NCBI RefSeq assembly: GCF_026735165.1
Contig: NZ_JAPQES010000002.1
Span: forward strand, 437,745-501,744
Length of the DNA: 64,000 nucleotides
Reading direction: 5' to 3'
Origin: Clostridium ganghwense
GTDB lineage: Bacteria; Bacillota; Clostridia; Clostridiales; Clostridiaceae
In this document: in pieces, positions 1 through 9,112 of the stretch
Layout: each line of letters begins with the position of its first letter
Position numbering within the stretch: the first letter of the stretch is position 1
Made by a program: the position numbers and the translations under genes
Notes under the pieces: model-generated
The model's input: only the letters and a program-made list of their open reading frames with translations
What the model was told of the DNA's origin: nothing
Database searches by the model: none

Positions 1-597
1 ATAGGGTTGATTATAGGATATGTATTTAATGAAGTTATTTGGTCTGATAATCATAAAAGTATAAGTTCAGATATTATAGCGCTTAAAGAACACTTTGTTA
101 TAAGCTTAAAGTCTAATTATGTAAAATTAAGAGATGGTTTAAATTTAAATTTACTTACTTCAAGGTTTGCATTTAGATTATCTATTGCTACTGCTTTTTC
201 CCTTGTTTTTTGGAAATACTTAAATTTACCAAAGTGGTATTGGATATCTATATCTACTTGTTATACTTTAATTCCTATCCATAATCAAATTAATTCTAGG
301 GCTTTTAAGAGAATTCAAGGGACTATTATAGGTGTTATAATCTTTTTAATATGCTCTTTTTTAGTAAAAAATATGTTTATTTCTGTAATATTAACAGTAC
401 TTAGTGTTTTATTAACGCTTTCTTATCTTCCCCACAACCGCTTAGCTGAATCTTATGTATTCTCTACATACTTGGCACTGTCTTTTTCTATAATTTCATT
501 ATCGTCTATAACTGCTACATCATATAGAGTTTTATACGTTTTAATAGGTGCTTTTATAGCTATAGTATTTAATAAATTAATATTTCCTGATAAATAA
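1..597 (+). CDS. FUSC-family membrane protein, C-terminal part (5' end outside window)
   Basis: The reading frame is open through base 1, so the gene starts before the window and only about the last 198 codons are seen. After a soluble stretch the sequence has a cluster of hydrophobic segments, with a W-Y-W-I-S motif and an arginine-containing loop (around bases 280-315) followed by three or four more membrane spans. This layout matches the FUSC-like C-terminal module of the aromatic-acid exporter/fusaric acid resistance superfamily. Members export small aromatic acids or remain uncharacterised in Firmicutes, so the substrate is unknown. It converges on brnQ, with a shared hairpin between them. 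Confidence 0.7.
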   Translation: MGLIIGYVFNEVIWSDNHKSISSDIIALKEHFVISLKSNYVKLRDGLNLNLLTSRFAFRLSIATAFSLVFWKYLNLPKWYWISISTCYTLIPIHNQINSRAFKRIQGTIIGVIIFLICSFLVKNMFISVILTVLSVLLTLSYLPHNRLAESYVFSTYLALSFSIISLSSITATSYRVLYVLIGAFIAIVFNKLIFPDK

Positions 598-644
598 AAA
601 AATGTAAGATACAAATAAAAATTAATTTGCATCTTACATTTTTT
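596..644. terminator. Bidirectional terminator between FUSC gene and brnQ
   Basis: An inverted repeat of about 18 bp (AATGTAAGAT-ACAAA against TTTG-ATCTTACATT) carries an A-run on the left and a T-run on the right. It can therefore stop transcription from both converging genes. Confidence 0.8.
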
Positions 645-654
645 AGTATTCACT

Positions 655-1995
655 CTAAATAGAATTTTCCAAAGCTTTATTATTCACTGATTTTTCCTTT
701 ACACTTTTAATTACTGCTCCTAAAAACATTCCAACTATGGCCGGAACTACCCAACCTAAACCTTTTGCATAAAGAGGTAGTCCATCACATAAATTTGTAA
801 CAAATCCTAGCTTTATTCCTACCTGCTGTAATGAATCAACTACACTTACAACTCCAGTAAATAATATTGTTAATCCATAAACCATAGAACTTTCTTTAAA
901 TATCTTATCTAACATTGCAAGTACTATAAGCATTATTGCTATTGGATAAATTGCATTTAATACTGGTACTGATATTGCAAGTATTTTTGTTAATCCCATA
1001 TTAGCAAGAATCATACTAGAAAGAGATAATATTCTAGTCCAATTTTTGTACGATATCTTATTAGTTAATGTTGAAAAATATTGACTGCATGAAGTTATAA
1101 GACCAACACTAGTTGTTAAACAAGCTAAAGTAAATATAACTGCTAATAATACAGCCCCTGGTTTTCCAAATATATAAGTTGTAACATTTGTTAAAGTTTG
1201 TGCTCCATTTTGAGTACCTCCAAATCTTCCTCCACTAGTTGCTCCTAAATGTGCAAGTATTGAATAGATAATTATTAGTAAAGTTCCCGCTATCATTCCA
1301 GCTTTTATTGTTGTTGAAACTACTGCTTTTTCATCCTTAACTCCTTTAGATTTTATTGCTAATGCAATAACTATTCCAAAGTTTAAAGCTGCTATTGTAT
1401 CCATTGTTAGATATCCCTCTAAAAATCCTTTAACAAATGGAGAAGTTACATATTCTCCTGTTGCTGCACCATAATTGCCTAATGGTTTAACTAAAGCTCC
1501 AACAAACATAACTAAAATTAAAAGTAATAAAGAAGGTGTTAATACCTTACCCATACGATTTACTAACTTAGTTGGTGATAATGAAAGCCAATAAGCCACC
1601 ATAAAAAATACAAGTGTAAATACTAGTAACGCTAAAGTCTTTGATATACTCTGTGGTAAATATGGTGCTACTACCATTTCAAAAGGTAAGCTACCTGCTC
1701 TTGGAATTCCTAAACAAGGTCCTATTGATAAATATATTAAAACTGTAAAAATTCCTGCAAACACTGGATTGACTCTTTTAGCTAAATTCGCTAATCCACC
1801 AGATTTAGCAACTGCAACCACTCCTAAAATTGGAAATCCAACTGCTGTTATAAAAAAGGAAAGCATTGCTGTCCAAACTTCCACACCTGCTGCTTGTCCT
1901 AAAAATGGAGGAAATATTAAATTTCCTGCTCCAAAGAATAATGAAAAAAGCATTAACCCTACAAGTAATAAATCTTTCTTTGATAAATTTTTCAT
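655..1995 (-). CDS. brnQ: Branched-chain amino acid transport system II carrier protein BrnQ
   Basis: Sodium-coupled symporter for leucine, isoleucine and valine in the cytoplasmic membrane. The 446 residues match the usual family length (about 430-450). The N-terminus has the family signature L-F-F-G-A-G-N-L-I-F-P-P, followed by about twelve hydrophobic spans. The ATG at 1995 is preceded by GAGGGGG at a normal distance. The gene stands alone behind a T-box leader (2108-2385) whose specifier reads as isoleucine, so import should rise when tRNA-Ile is uncharged. That control supports the substrate assignment independently of the family match. Confidence 0.95.
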   Translation of the reverse strand: MKNLSKKDLLLVGLMLFSLFFGAGNLIFPPFLGQAAGVEVWTAMLSFFITAVGFPILGVVAVAKSGGLANLAKRVNPVFAGIFTVLIYLSIGPCLGIPRAGSLPFEMVVAPYLPQSISKTLALLVFTLVFFMVAYWLSLSPTKLVNRMGKVLTPSLLLLILVMFVGALVKPLGNYGAATGEYVTSPFVKGFLEGYLTMDTIAALNFGIVIALAIKSKGVKDEKAVVSTTIKAGMIAGTLLIIIYSILAHLGATSGGRFGGTQNGAQTLTNVTTYIFGKPGAVLLAVIFTLACLTTSVGLITSCSQYFSTLTNKISYKNWTRILSLSSMILANMGLTKILAISVPVLNAIYPIAIMLIVLAMLDKIFKESSMVYGLTILFTGVVSVVDSLQQVGIKLGFVTNLCDGLPLYAKGLGWVVPAIVGMFLGAVIKSVKEKSVNNKALENSI

Positions 1996-2107
1996 TTTGA
2001 ATGTCCCCCTCGTTGTTTAAATAATCATCTTTTTTGCTAATTAATAATGCCATCCTCAATATCCATATAATCGCCCCCTTGAAAAATTAACAAAATTCCT
2101 TATAAAA

Positions 2108-2385
2108 CAAAAAACCCGTCCCTTGAAAACAAGGGACGGGATAAACCGCGTTACCACCCTAATTCTATAAAATAAGTTTATGATAAATAAACCTTTTATA
2201 GCTCTTAGTTACGTATCCAACAATACGCTTATCTTTTAACGGTGAAAGACTCCGGCAAAGCTTACTAAAATTAATTTCAGCCTTGCTTCTCAGAGATGAT
2301 TTTCAGTTATAACTTGAACATTGGCTTGCAGCAAAATGCCAACTCTCTGTGGAACAAGATATTACTTACTTTTTCTCTTCATAGA
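2108..2385 (-). promoter_or_regulatory. T-box leader (tRNA-Ile type) controlling brnQ
   Basis: Read on the minus strand, the leader has the conserved AGAGAG early in stem I, a specifier loop GAA-A-ATC-A followed by TCTCTGAG, the T-box core AGGGTGGTAACGCGG (about 2146-2160), and a GC-rich terminator built from CCCGTCCCTTG and its complement followed by TTTTTTG. The triplet in the specifier position is ATC (2298-2300), an isoleucine codon. By analogy with known T-boxes, uncharged tRNA-Ile should stabilise the antiterminator and switch brnQ on. The core and terminator are read directly. The specifier is assigned by alignment with the known layout. Confidence 0.92.
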
Positions 2386-2407
2386 ATTTATTTTAATTAC
2401 CATATAT

Positions 2408-2436
2408 ATGATATACTCATATTTATTATCTGTCAA
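2408..2436 (-). promoter_or_regulatory. Vegetative promoter of the brnQ T-box transcript
   Basis: On the minus strand a perfect TTGACA (2431-2436) is followed after 17 bases by TATCAT (2408-2413), just upstream of the T-box leader. This is a sigma-A-like arrangement. Confidence 0.7.
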
Positions 2437-2550
2437 TCCCTATATTTAATTTTTTACAACATTAAAACATATTAACTATAAACTCTTTGTAATTCTATAA
2501 AATTACAATTAATATATTCAAATACGTAAAAGTGTTATACCTTCATCTGT

Positions 2551-3720
2551 CTATAGATGTACTCTAGTCATAGGTAAATTATTATTAAGCCCTTTAGTAA
2601 ATACAAATTGATGTATATCTATTGTCCCATAATTAAACGAAGCAGCGCACCCTTGTAAATATAATCTCCACATTCTTATAAAACGCTCGTCTTTAGTTTC
2701 TTTAATTTTATCTAATTTAGCTTCAAAATTAGCAGCCCAATGCTCTAATGTTTTTGCATAGTGGCGTCTTAAGCTTTCCATTGTTATAAGATGAAAATTA
2801 TATTCGGGCATAAGGTAAACTAGTTCTCTTATAGAAGGAAGATGACCGCCAGGGAAAATGTATTTTGTACTCCATGGGTTAACTTTTCTTTCATTTTGTG
2901 CTGTAATACAATGAAGTACAGATACTCCTCCTTGATTTAAGAGTTTATTTATTGTTTCCATATATATTGGATAGTTAGCTCTACCTACGTGTTCTAGCAT
3001 TCCGATACTTACAACTCTATCAAATTTTTCACCTGTTTTTGCCAATTCTCTATAGTCTATTAATTTTACGTCTACAAGTTCTTCAAGATTTTCTTCTTTA
3101 ATTTTCTCCTTAGTTTTAGCAAATTGTTCTTCACTTAAAGTTATGCCTAAAGCTTTAACACCATAAGTTTTAGCAGCTTCAATAATAAGTGTTCCCCAAC
3201 CACTTCCAATATCAAGAAGCTTTTCTCCTTTTTTTAAGTTTAATTTTTTTAATGTATATTTTATTTTATTTATTTGAGCATCATATAATGTATCATTAGG
3301 ATTATTAAAGTATCCACATGAATAAGTCATTGTTTTATCAAGCCATAATCCATAAAAATCATTTCCTAAATCATAGTGATATTGAATGTCTTCTTTTGCT
3401 TTTTTTATTGAAGTAGGTTTCATTTTTACTATTTTACCTAAAATTTTGTTCTTATGTAGAAAACTTTCTGTATTTCTAGATATGGCTTCAATTATCTGCT
3501 GAAGACCACCTTCTATGTCTATTATTCCATCCATATATGCTTCTCCAAAAGCAAGATAAGGATCATCTAGAATTTTCTTTTTAGATAAAGGTTGGTGGAA
3601 TATTATTTTAAATACTGGTTCACCTTGTCCATATTTTTCTATACTTCCATCCCAATATTCAACAGTTAAAGTTTCCTTCATAATTTTGCTCAAAAATGTT
3701 TTTAAAAATATTTTATCCAT
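2551..3720 (-). CDS. cfa: Cyclopropane-fatty-acyl-phospholipid synthase
   Basis: SAM-dependent methylase that turns double bonds of membrane phospholipid acyl chains into cyclopropane rings at the membrane surface. The 389-residue protein has the SAM-binding motif LLDIGSGWGTL, then GITLSEEQ, and family motifs YHYDLGNDFY and MLEHVGR. The frame is open 28 codons further upstream, but AAGGGGG sits 10-15 bases before the ATG at 3720, so the upstream part is excluded. It is a single gene and its length is normal for Cfa. Related clostridial enzymes act on both diacyl and plasmalogen lipids; nothing here distinguishes these. Confidence 0.93.
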   Translation of the reverse strand: MDKIFLKTFLSKIMKETLTVEYWDGSIEKYGQGEPVFKIIFHQPLSKKKILDDPYLAFGEAYMDGIIDIEGGLQQIIEAISRNTESFLHKNKILGKIVKMKPTSIKKAKEDIQYHYDLGNDFYGLWLDKTMTYSCGYFNNPNDTLYDAQINKIKYTLKKLNLKKGEKLLDIGSGWGTLIIEAAKTYGVKALGITLSEEQFAKTKEKIKEENLEELVDVKLIDYRELAKTGEKFDRVVSIGMLEHVGRANYPIYMETINKLLNQGGVSVLHCITAQNERKVNPWSTKYIFPGGHLPSIRELVYLMPEYNFHLITMESLRRHYAKTLEHWAANFEAKLDKIKETKDERFIRMWRLYLQGCAASFNYGTIDIHQFVFTKGLNNNLPMTRVHL

Positions 3721-4151
3721 TTTTATATCCCCCTTGTATTGATTCTTTATACCATTAATAATAGTATAACATTTCCATAAAAGGATAATATTAAAACAGT
3801 GCAATGTTTACATTAAGTTTAAAAAATACTCACAATGCAGTTTTGAAGTTAACTGTAACTAAGAAATTCATTTAAACCTGAACATGATCTCATAGTCTCT
3901 TTATCACCAGAAGATACCTCTCCTTCTCCACGGATACAAACTGTAATCTAACCCATGGACAGTAAAATTGTTCAATAACTATGCAATATCTTTCAAATAT
4001 TAATATTTATCATAAATATATGTAGATTTTGTATCTAAAATTATGATGTTTTGTTATAGAAAAGTATAGGCAAATATTAAAAGTAACAAAACTCTTTTAA
4101 ATTAATATAATATAGTGTAGATTTATTTTAAACTTTTATGGAGATGAAAAT
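3721..4151. other. 431-base intergenic region with a possible decayed gene end
   Basis: There is no intact gene here. On the minus strand bases 3849-3947 give 32 open codons between a TAG and a TAA. They contain a compositionally protein-like stretch (VCIRGEGEVSSGDKETM, then SGLNEFL) that is richer in G and C than its surroundings, and the block looks like the 3' end of a lost gene. I could not assign it to a family. A TATAAT at 4106-4111 on the plus strand is a candidate -10 box for the next gene, with only a weak -35 (GTAACA). Confidence 0.35.
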
Positions 4152-4475
4152 ATGAAACAAATTCTTTTATCAGATAGTTTTACAAATAAAGTACGACAGT
4201 GTGAAGATTGTGCTTGGTTTATCTTAGACTATGTTCCTACAACTCCTTATAAATGGGTATATGTGCCTGATAATTCAGGTGTGTACAAGCTTCACGATAA
4301 AATTACCCTAATTCCTCAACCAATTGGTGGTATAGTTGGAGTTGGAGGAAAAATAATTTGGAAATTCATTGGGTGTAAAGTAGGCAGTGGATCAGTTTGC
4401 TTTAACCTTGTCAATATTACAACAAATCAAACTGTTAAAACAATTGTAGTTGACATTAAAGTCGTTAACAATTAA
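4152..4475 (+). CDS. Chagasin-like (inhibitor family I42) protease inhibitor
   Basis: Predicted inhibitor of papain-type cysteine proteases. The 107-residue protein shows two of the three chagasin loops: PTT-P-YKW at residues 29-35 (family consensus NPTTGY-W) and GVGGKIIWKF at 63-72 (family G-GG---F-F). The third loop, usually RPWE near the C-terminus, is not recognisable; the region reads VNITTNQTV. No signal peptide is present, unlike most bacterial members, so it would act in the cytoplasm or spore unless it is exported another way. TGGAGATG precedes the ATG, and a terminator follows. It is a single gene between cfa and a MocR regulator. Fold family fairly likely; target unknown. Confidence 0.65.
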   Translation: MKQILLSDSFTNKVRQCEDCAWFILDYVPTTPYKWVYVPDNSGVYKLHDKITLIPQPIGGIVGVGGKIIWKFIGCKVGSGSVCFNLVNITTNQTVKTIVVDIKVVNN

Positions 4476-4483
4476 TTATTAAT

Positions 4484-4540
4484 AATCGTCAATAGTGTAA
4501 ACCATATCCTATGTGTTAATTACTCTACTGACGATTTTTT
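4484..4540 (+). terminator. Rho-independent terminator of the chagasin-like gene
   Basis: A stem of about 15 bp (AATCGTCAATAGTGT against ACTCTACTGACGATT, two mismatches) is followed by TTTTTT. Confidence 0.75.
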
Positions 4541-4736
4541 CTACCTGAATTCGCTTTTTTATTATGTACAAATGCTTTATATTGTTTTCTCTAATATACA
4601 GCAGATAGCTAACACTAACGATATTTATGGAGACTCTAAAAAAAGTAATACATAATTTCCAAAATTCTTAAGAATTTTGCCACCTAAAAATAAAACTTCT
4701 TAAATTCCTTTATTTTTGATAATTTATTATTTTCAT

Positions 4737-6071
4737 TTAACCTTCATCTATTTCCTTTAAAATAATAGAGAGTCCCCTATTAATTTCATTATTGCTAACC
4801 CTACTTATACTCAACCTTATTAATTTTTCATTTGTATAATCTTTCAGGCAAAATTTTTTTGTATCTGATAGTAATATATTTTTCGTATATAACCTTTTGA
4901 TAATATCTTTAGTACTTACACTATTAGTAATTTCAAAACTTGCAAAAAAACCTGAGTTAGGAACATACCATTTTATATTGGAATTATGTAAGTTTTTTGT
5001 TAGTTCATTAAGATATCTCATCCTTTCAGAATACACCTTTCTAAGCTTTTTCATATGTGCATTAAACATACCACTTTTAATATAAATTTCTAAAGCCCCT
5101 TGCGAAAGTATAGATGTATTTAAATCATTCCATCTCTTATATTTTTCAAAAGTTTTTAATAATGATTTGGGAAGCACAACTGCTGAAACTCTTAATCCTG
5201 GAAGTAGTATTTTAGAATAGCTTTTTAAATATACTACCCTTGATGAAGAGTCTAAAGCATATATTGGATCTGCTTTTTTATTAATTTCTAAATCAGCAAG
5301 ATAGTCATCCTCAACTATATACACATCATACTTTTCAGCCAGCTCTATTATTTGCTTTTTCTCCTTATTGGAGTATGAAAAACCTGTAGGATTATGAAAC
5401 CTTGGTATAATATAGAAAAATTTTATGTTACCATACTTAAATATTTCTTCAAGTTCATCAAAATCTATTCCATTATGGTTTCTTTGGATACCAATAGTAT
5501 TTATATTATTAAGATCTAATGATTTTATAACTCCGTGATATGTAGGTTGTTCTATAAGTACGTTTTCTTTGCCATTTGGAAATGGCATCATTGTCAATAT
5601 ATTTATGGCTTGTTGTGAGCCTGTAGTTATGAAAACACCTTTCTTATCAGTAAATACTTGATAATCTTGAAGTTGTTTTACTATCACATGAATTAGATTC
5701 TCTAATCCCTGGGCATTAGAATGATAAAAAAGACTTTCCTTATATACATCCATTGCTTGATTTAAACAATGCTGAAATTCTTCATAAGGTAAAATACAAC
5801 TATCTGATGCAGCCGTACAAAAATCTATCTCTTTATTAAAAATATTATTATTTAAATTTAAATTATTTTCGATAAGGTAGTGTCCACTTTTAGGTATTGA
5901 GTATATTATATGTTCTTTTTCTAATAAATCATAAGCCTTAACAACGGTTACTTTACTACATTCAAATCTTTCGCAAATATTTCTTATTGAAGGTAACTTT
6001 TTACCTGGTCTAATACTTCCCTTTGATATTTCACTTTTTATATAACTTATAATAGCTTGATATTTTATCAA
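4737..6071 (-). CDS. MocR/PdxR-type regulator: GntR helix-turn-helix fused to a class I aminotransferase
   Basis: Residues 1-70 form a GntR winged helix (PGKKLPSIR followed by FECSKVTVVKAYDLLE). Residues about 95-444 form a PLP-dependent fold-type I domain with HNPTG, EDDYLADL and the Schiff-base lysine in SYSK. The family comprises transcription factors that sense PLP or amino-acid-PLP adducts and usually control a divergent neighbour. Here the divergent gene is a MATE exporter 204 bases away, so that exporter is the likely target. There is no pyridoxal synthesis gene beside it. A true metabolic aminotransferase role is less likely given the intact DNA-binding domain. Confidence 0.85.
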   Translation of the reverse strand: MIKYQAIISYIKSEISKGSIRPGKKLPSIRNICERFECSKVTVVKAYDLLEKEHIIYSIPKSGHYLIENNLNLNNNIFNKEIDFCTAASDSCILPYEEFQHCLNQAMDVYKESLFYHSNAQGLENLIHVIVKQLQDYQVFTDKKGVFITTGSQQAINILTMMPFPNGKENVLIEQPTYHGVIKSLDLNNINTIGIQRNHNGIDFDELEEIFKYGNIKFFYIIPRFHNPTGFSYSNKEKKQIIELAEKYDVYIVEDDYLADLEINKKADPIYALDSSSRVVYLKSYSKILLPGLRVSAVVLPKSLLKTFEKYKRWNDLNTSILSQGALEIYIKSGMFNAHMKKLRKVYSERMRYLNELTKNLHNSNIKWYVPNSGFFASFEITNSVSTKDIIKRLYTKNILLSDTKKFCLKDYTNEKLIRLSISRVSNNEINRGLSIILKEIDEG

Positions 6072-6275
6072 AATGTCTTCCCCCTATAATATCTGTACCA
6101 GCCCACATTAAAATTTCTATCATTGCCTTAAATATAAATATATTTTATATTTTTACTGTACTACAAATATTATTCAAAATAAAGCATTTAAATAAACCAC
6201 CCTTAATCTATGATTTTTAGGTCACTATTTTTAAAAAAATTATATATAAAAACAACTCGATAAGGAGGCTTTAAC

Positions 6276-7619
6276 ATGAAAGATTTAACTACTGGAAATG
6301 AAGGTCAGGTAATATTAAAATTTACAATACCAATATTGATAGGTAATATATTTCAACAACTATACAATACAATAGACAGTATTATTGTAGGTAGATTTTT
6401 AGGTAAAAATGCTCTAGCTTCAGTTAGTGCTAGCTTTAATATTATGCTTGTAATTTTATTAGTAGCTATAGGACTAACTTTAGGTACAAATATTCTTGTA
6501 GCCAAATATTATGGTGCAAAGGATATAGGTAACGTAAAAAAAGCTATAGATACAGCGTATATATTTACATTCGTCATATCAATATTAATCACTCTATTAG
6601 GATTTTTAACTAGTAATTCTATATTGCTTTTTTTCAAAGTTCCATCACAAATAATACCTCAATCAAAAATTTATCTTCATATACTTTTAATTGGAACTAC
6701 TTCTTCATTTTGTTACAATACTATTAGTAGTGTTTTAAGAGGTATTGGAAATTCAAAAGCACCTCTATATTTTCTTATATTATCAACTATATTAAATATA
6801 ATTTTAGACTTAATATTCATAATAGTTTTTAACTTTGGAGTATCAGGAGCTGCTTTAGCTACAATAATTTCTCAAACTTTTTCATTTATAGGAAGTTTCA
6901 TTTATTTAAATAAAATTTATCCTCAATTCAAATTTAATATTAGGAATATATGTTTTGATAAGTATATATTTAAATTAAGTTTAAAAATTGGACTTCCTGC
7001 TGCATTGCAAAAATTATTGCTAGCTGGTGGTTTTATAGTTATTCAAATTTTAATAAATGGTTATGGGGCAAATTCTATGGCTGCATTTGCCGCTGCTGGA
7101 AAACTAGACTCTTTTGCTCAAATACCAGCAATGAATTTAGGTGATGCACTATCAACATTTACAGCACAAAATTTAGGTGCTAATAAACATACTAGAGTAA
7201 AAAAAGGCTATATATCCACACTAATAATTGGTTCTGTTATTTCTGTTTTCATAACTATAATAATTAACTTCTTTTCTAAGCCTTTAATGTACCTGTTTGT
7301 AACAGATACATCTGTTATTAAAATAGGTGTAAGCTACCTTACTATAGTTTCTTTATGTTATATTGTCTATTCAGCTATGGTTATAACCAATGGAGTTTTA
7401 ATAGGCACAGGAAATTCTTTTATACCAATGCTTTCAACTGCACTCTCTTTATGGTGTGTGCAAATACCTATATCAATATTTTTAACTAATAAACTTGGAA
7501 TAAGTGGTATATGGCTTGGTGTGCCTGCTGGTTGGTTAACTGGATTTGCATTGAGATTATCATATTACATTTTTGGAAATTGGAGAACAAAAAATTCACA
7601 TATAAAAGTTAAATGCTGA
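6276..7619 (+). CDS. MATE family multidrug/cation efflux transporter
   Basis: Membrane antiporter of 447 residues with about twelve hydrophobic spans in two homologous halves. The first half carries the typical NIFQQLYNTIDSIIVG start and the second half a related block (PAMNLGDALSTFTAQNLGA). AAGGAGG precedes the ATG. Such proteins expel organic cations or drugs using a Na+ or H+ gradient. The substrate cannot be told from sequence. It is divergent from the MocR regulator, which probably controls it, and ends at a strong hairpin. Confidence 0.9.
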   Translation: MKDLTTGNEGQVILKFTIPILIGNIFQQLYNTIDSIIVGRFLGKNALASVSASFNIMLVILLVAIGLTLGTNILVAKYYGAKDIGNVKKAIDTAYIFTFVISILITLLGFLTSNSILLFFKVPSQIIPQSKIYLHILLIGTTSSFCYNTISSVLRGIGNSKAPLYFLILSTILNIILDLIFIIVFNFGVSGAALATIISQTFSFIGSFIYLNKIYPQFKFNIRNICFDKYIFKLSLKIGLPAALQKLLLAGGFIVIQILINGYGANSMAAFAAAGKLDSFAQIPAMNLGDALSTFTAQNLGANKHTRVKKGYISTLIIGSVISVFITIIINFFSKPLMYLFVTDTSVIKIGVSYLTIVSLCYIVYSAMVITNGVLIGTGNSFIPMLSTALSLWCVQIPISIFLTNKLGISGIWLGVPAGWLTGFALRLSYYIFGNWRTKNSHIKVKC

Positions 7620-7633
7620 TGATAAAAATAAAA

Positions 7634-7664
7634 ATATTCCACCATAATTCTTGTGGTGGAATAT
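7634..7664. terminator. Hairpin between the MATE gene and the broken abgA-like gene
   Basis: A perfect 11-bp inverted repeat (ATATTCCACCA / TGGTGGAATAT) lies between converging genes. The U-tract is poor on both sides, so termination efficiency is uncertain. Confidence 0.6.
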
Positions 7665-7701
7665 AAATATATAATTCTATTGCCATTCTAGCTTACTTTT
7701 A

Positions 7702-8927
7702 TCACTCATAAATTTCACTCAAAATATCAAACACTAAAATACTATAAACTTTCACTGCATTTTTTAAATCCTTCTCATTGAAATCAAAATTAGAGTTATG
7801 ATGTTCAGCTTTTAGGTCACTTCCAAACATTATGTATACAGCTTTTCCTCCATTAGACTGAACTTTATTCATCATATAAGAAATATCTTCACTTGCCCCA
7901 AAATTAATTTTTTCATCACATATCAAATTATAAGCATAAATTTTACTAGCAGCTTCTTTTACCATGTTAATCATCTCATGATCGCTTTCTGCACTTACTG
8001 CCTCCCCTACATATTTTATATTTACTTCAGTATCATGCATTTCTGCAGCACTGTGTAATATCCTTTCTGCATACTTTCTCATATAGTCATTAAGTTCTGA
8101 TGTTTTTCCTCTTGTTTCTATTTTCATGTAAGCACTTTCAGGTATGATATTTCTTTCTGTCCCAGATACTAATTTTCCAACATTTATTCTTGTTGCTCCT
8201 TTGCTATTTCTAGGAATAGAATGGAGATTTAATACTGCTGAAGCTGCAGAAATCAAGGTATTATTCCCTTTTTCTGGTGCTGCACCAGCATGAGAAGCCT
8301 TTCCTTTGAAAACTGCATCAATTTTGGAAGTTGCTAAAAATCCACTTGCACCATAGATTTAGCACCTTTCACTCCTTCTTCAGCTGGTTGAAATATCAAC
8401 TTTATTGTTCCATTGAGTTGTTCTTTTATTTCACTTAAAACTTCTGCAACCCCTAAACCTACAGCAGCATGTCCATCATGTCCACAGGCATGCATAACAT
8501 TTTTATTTATAGAAGAAAATCTCTTGTTTACTGGGAAATGTTCTTTATCTTCACTTTCTTGAATTTCCAATGCATCAATATCAAATCTCAAAGCTATGTT
8601 AGGACCTACTCCATTACTTAAAATGCCAACAACGCCTGTAAAGCCTCCTTTTAAAGACTGAATTAATTCCTTATCAGCCCCCTGTTCCAACGCTCTTATA
8701 TAATTTTTTTCTAATTCTCTATCATCTGGTACTTCCATTCTAGAATCATTATCAATAACCTCTCTACCTAATTTAATCTCATATCCAAGCTCTATTAATT
8801 TCCTGGCAATTAATGATGCTGTTCTAAACTCTGTCCATCCACCCTCAGGATGTTTATGAAAATCTCTTCTATATTTAATTACTTTATTCTCTATATTATC
8901 CACTAATTCATCAATTCTTTTGTACAA
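7702..8927 (-). pseudogene. AbgA-like M20 amidohydrolase, broken by an internal deletion and frameshift
   Basis: The N-terminal part (8334-8927, TTG start with AAGGAAGTG upstream) and the C-terminal part (in frame from about 8345 down to 7702) both match AbgA, subunit A of p-aminobenzoyl-glutamate hydrolase. Recognisable blocks are YRRDFHKHPEGGW, VMHACGHDGHAA, QPAEEGVKGA and, after the break, SHAGAAPEKG, ETRG and HHNSNFDFNE. At the junction (8341-8354) the first frame reads AKSMV then stops, while the other frame resumes at ASGFLATSKID. Compared with E. coli AbgA, about 25-30 residues are absent, including the conserved His of the AVHIG block. So this is an out-of-frame deletion, not just one miscalled base. 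Activity is very unlikely. Confidence 0.85.
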
Positions 8928-9112
8928 TTTAAAACACTTCCTTTAATTTCTATCTTATATTAAGGATACCATATAATACCTTTTAAATATTAAAATTTTT
9001 ATCCTATGTATATAATTAAAATTTCAGCTGAAACTAATAAAAAGTAATCACTGAGAAAATAAACCAACTCTAAATTATAATTATTAATATTTTTAATTAG
9101 AGGAGAAATATA

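Noticed and set aside
1769-2059. Short ORFs overlapping the start of brnQ on both strands
   Set aside because: They are shadows without ribosome sites that overlap the strong BrnQ reading frame.
4661-4678. Perfect 18-base palindrome AAAATTCTTAAGAATTTT
   Set aside because: It lacks a T run and is only AT-rich symmetry; a related 14-base string near 54836 is part of an ordinary hairpin. Too weak to call a repeat family.
7702-8256. Separate short M20 peptidase gene
   Set aside because: It is the C-terminal half of the broken abgA-like gene and has no ribosome site or N-terminal domain.
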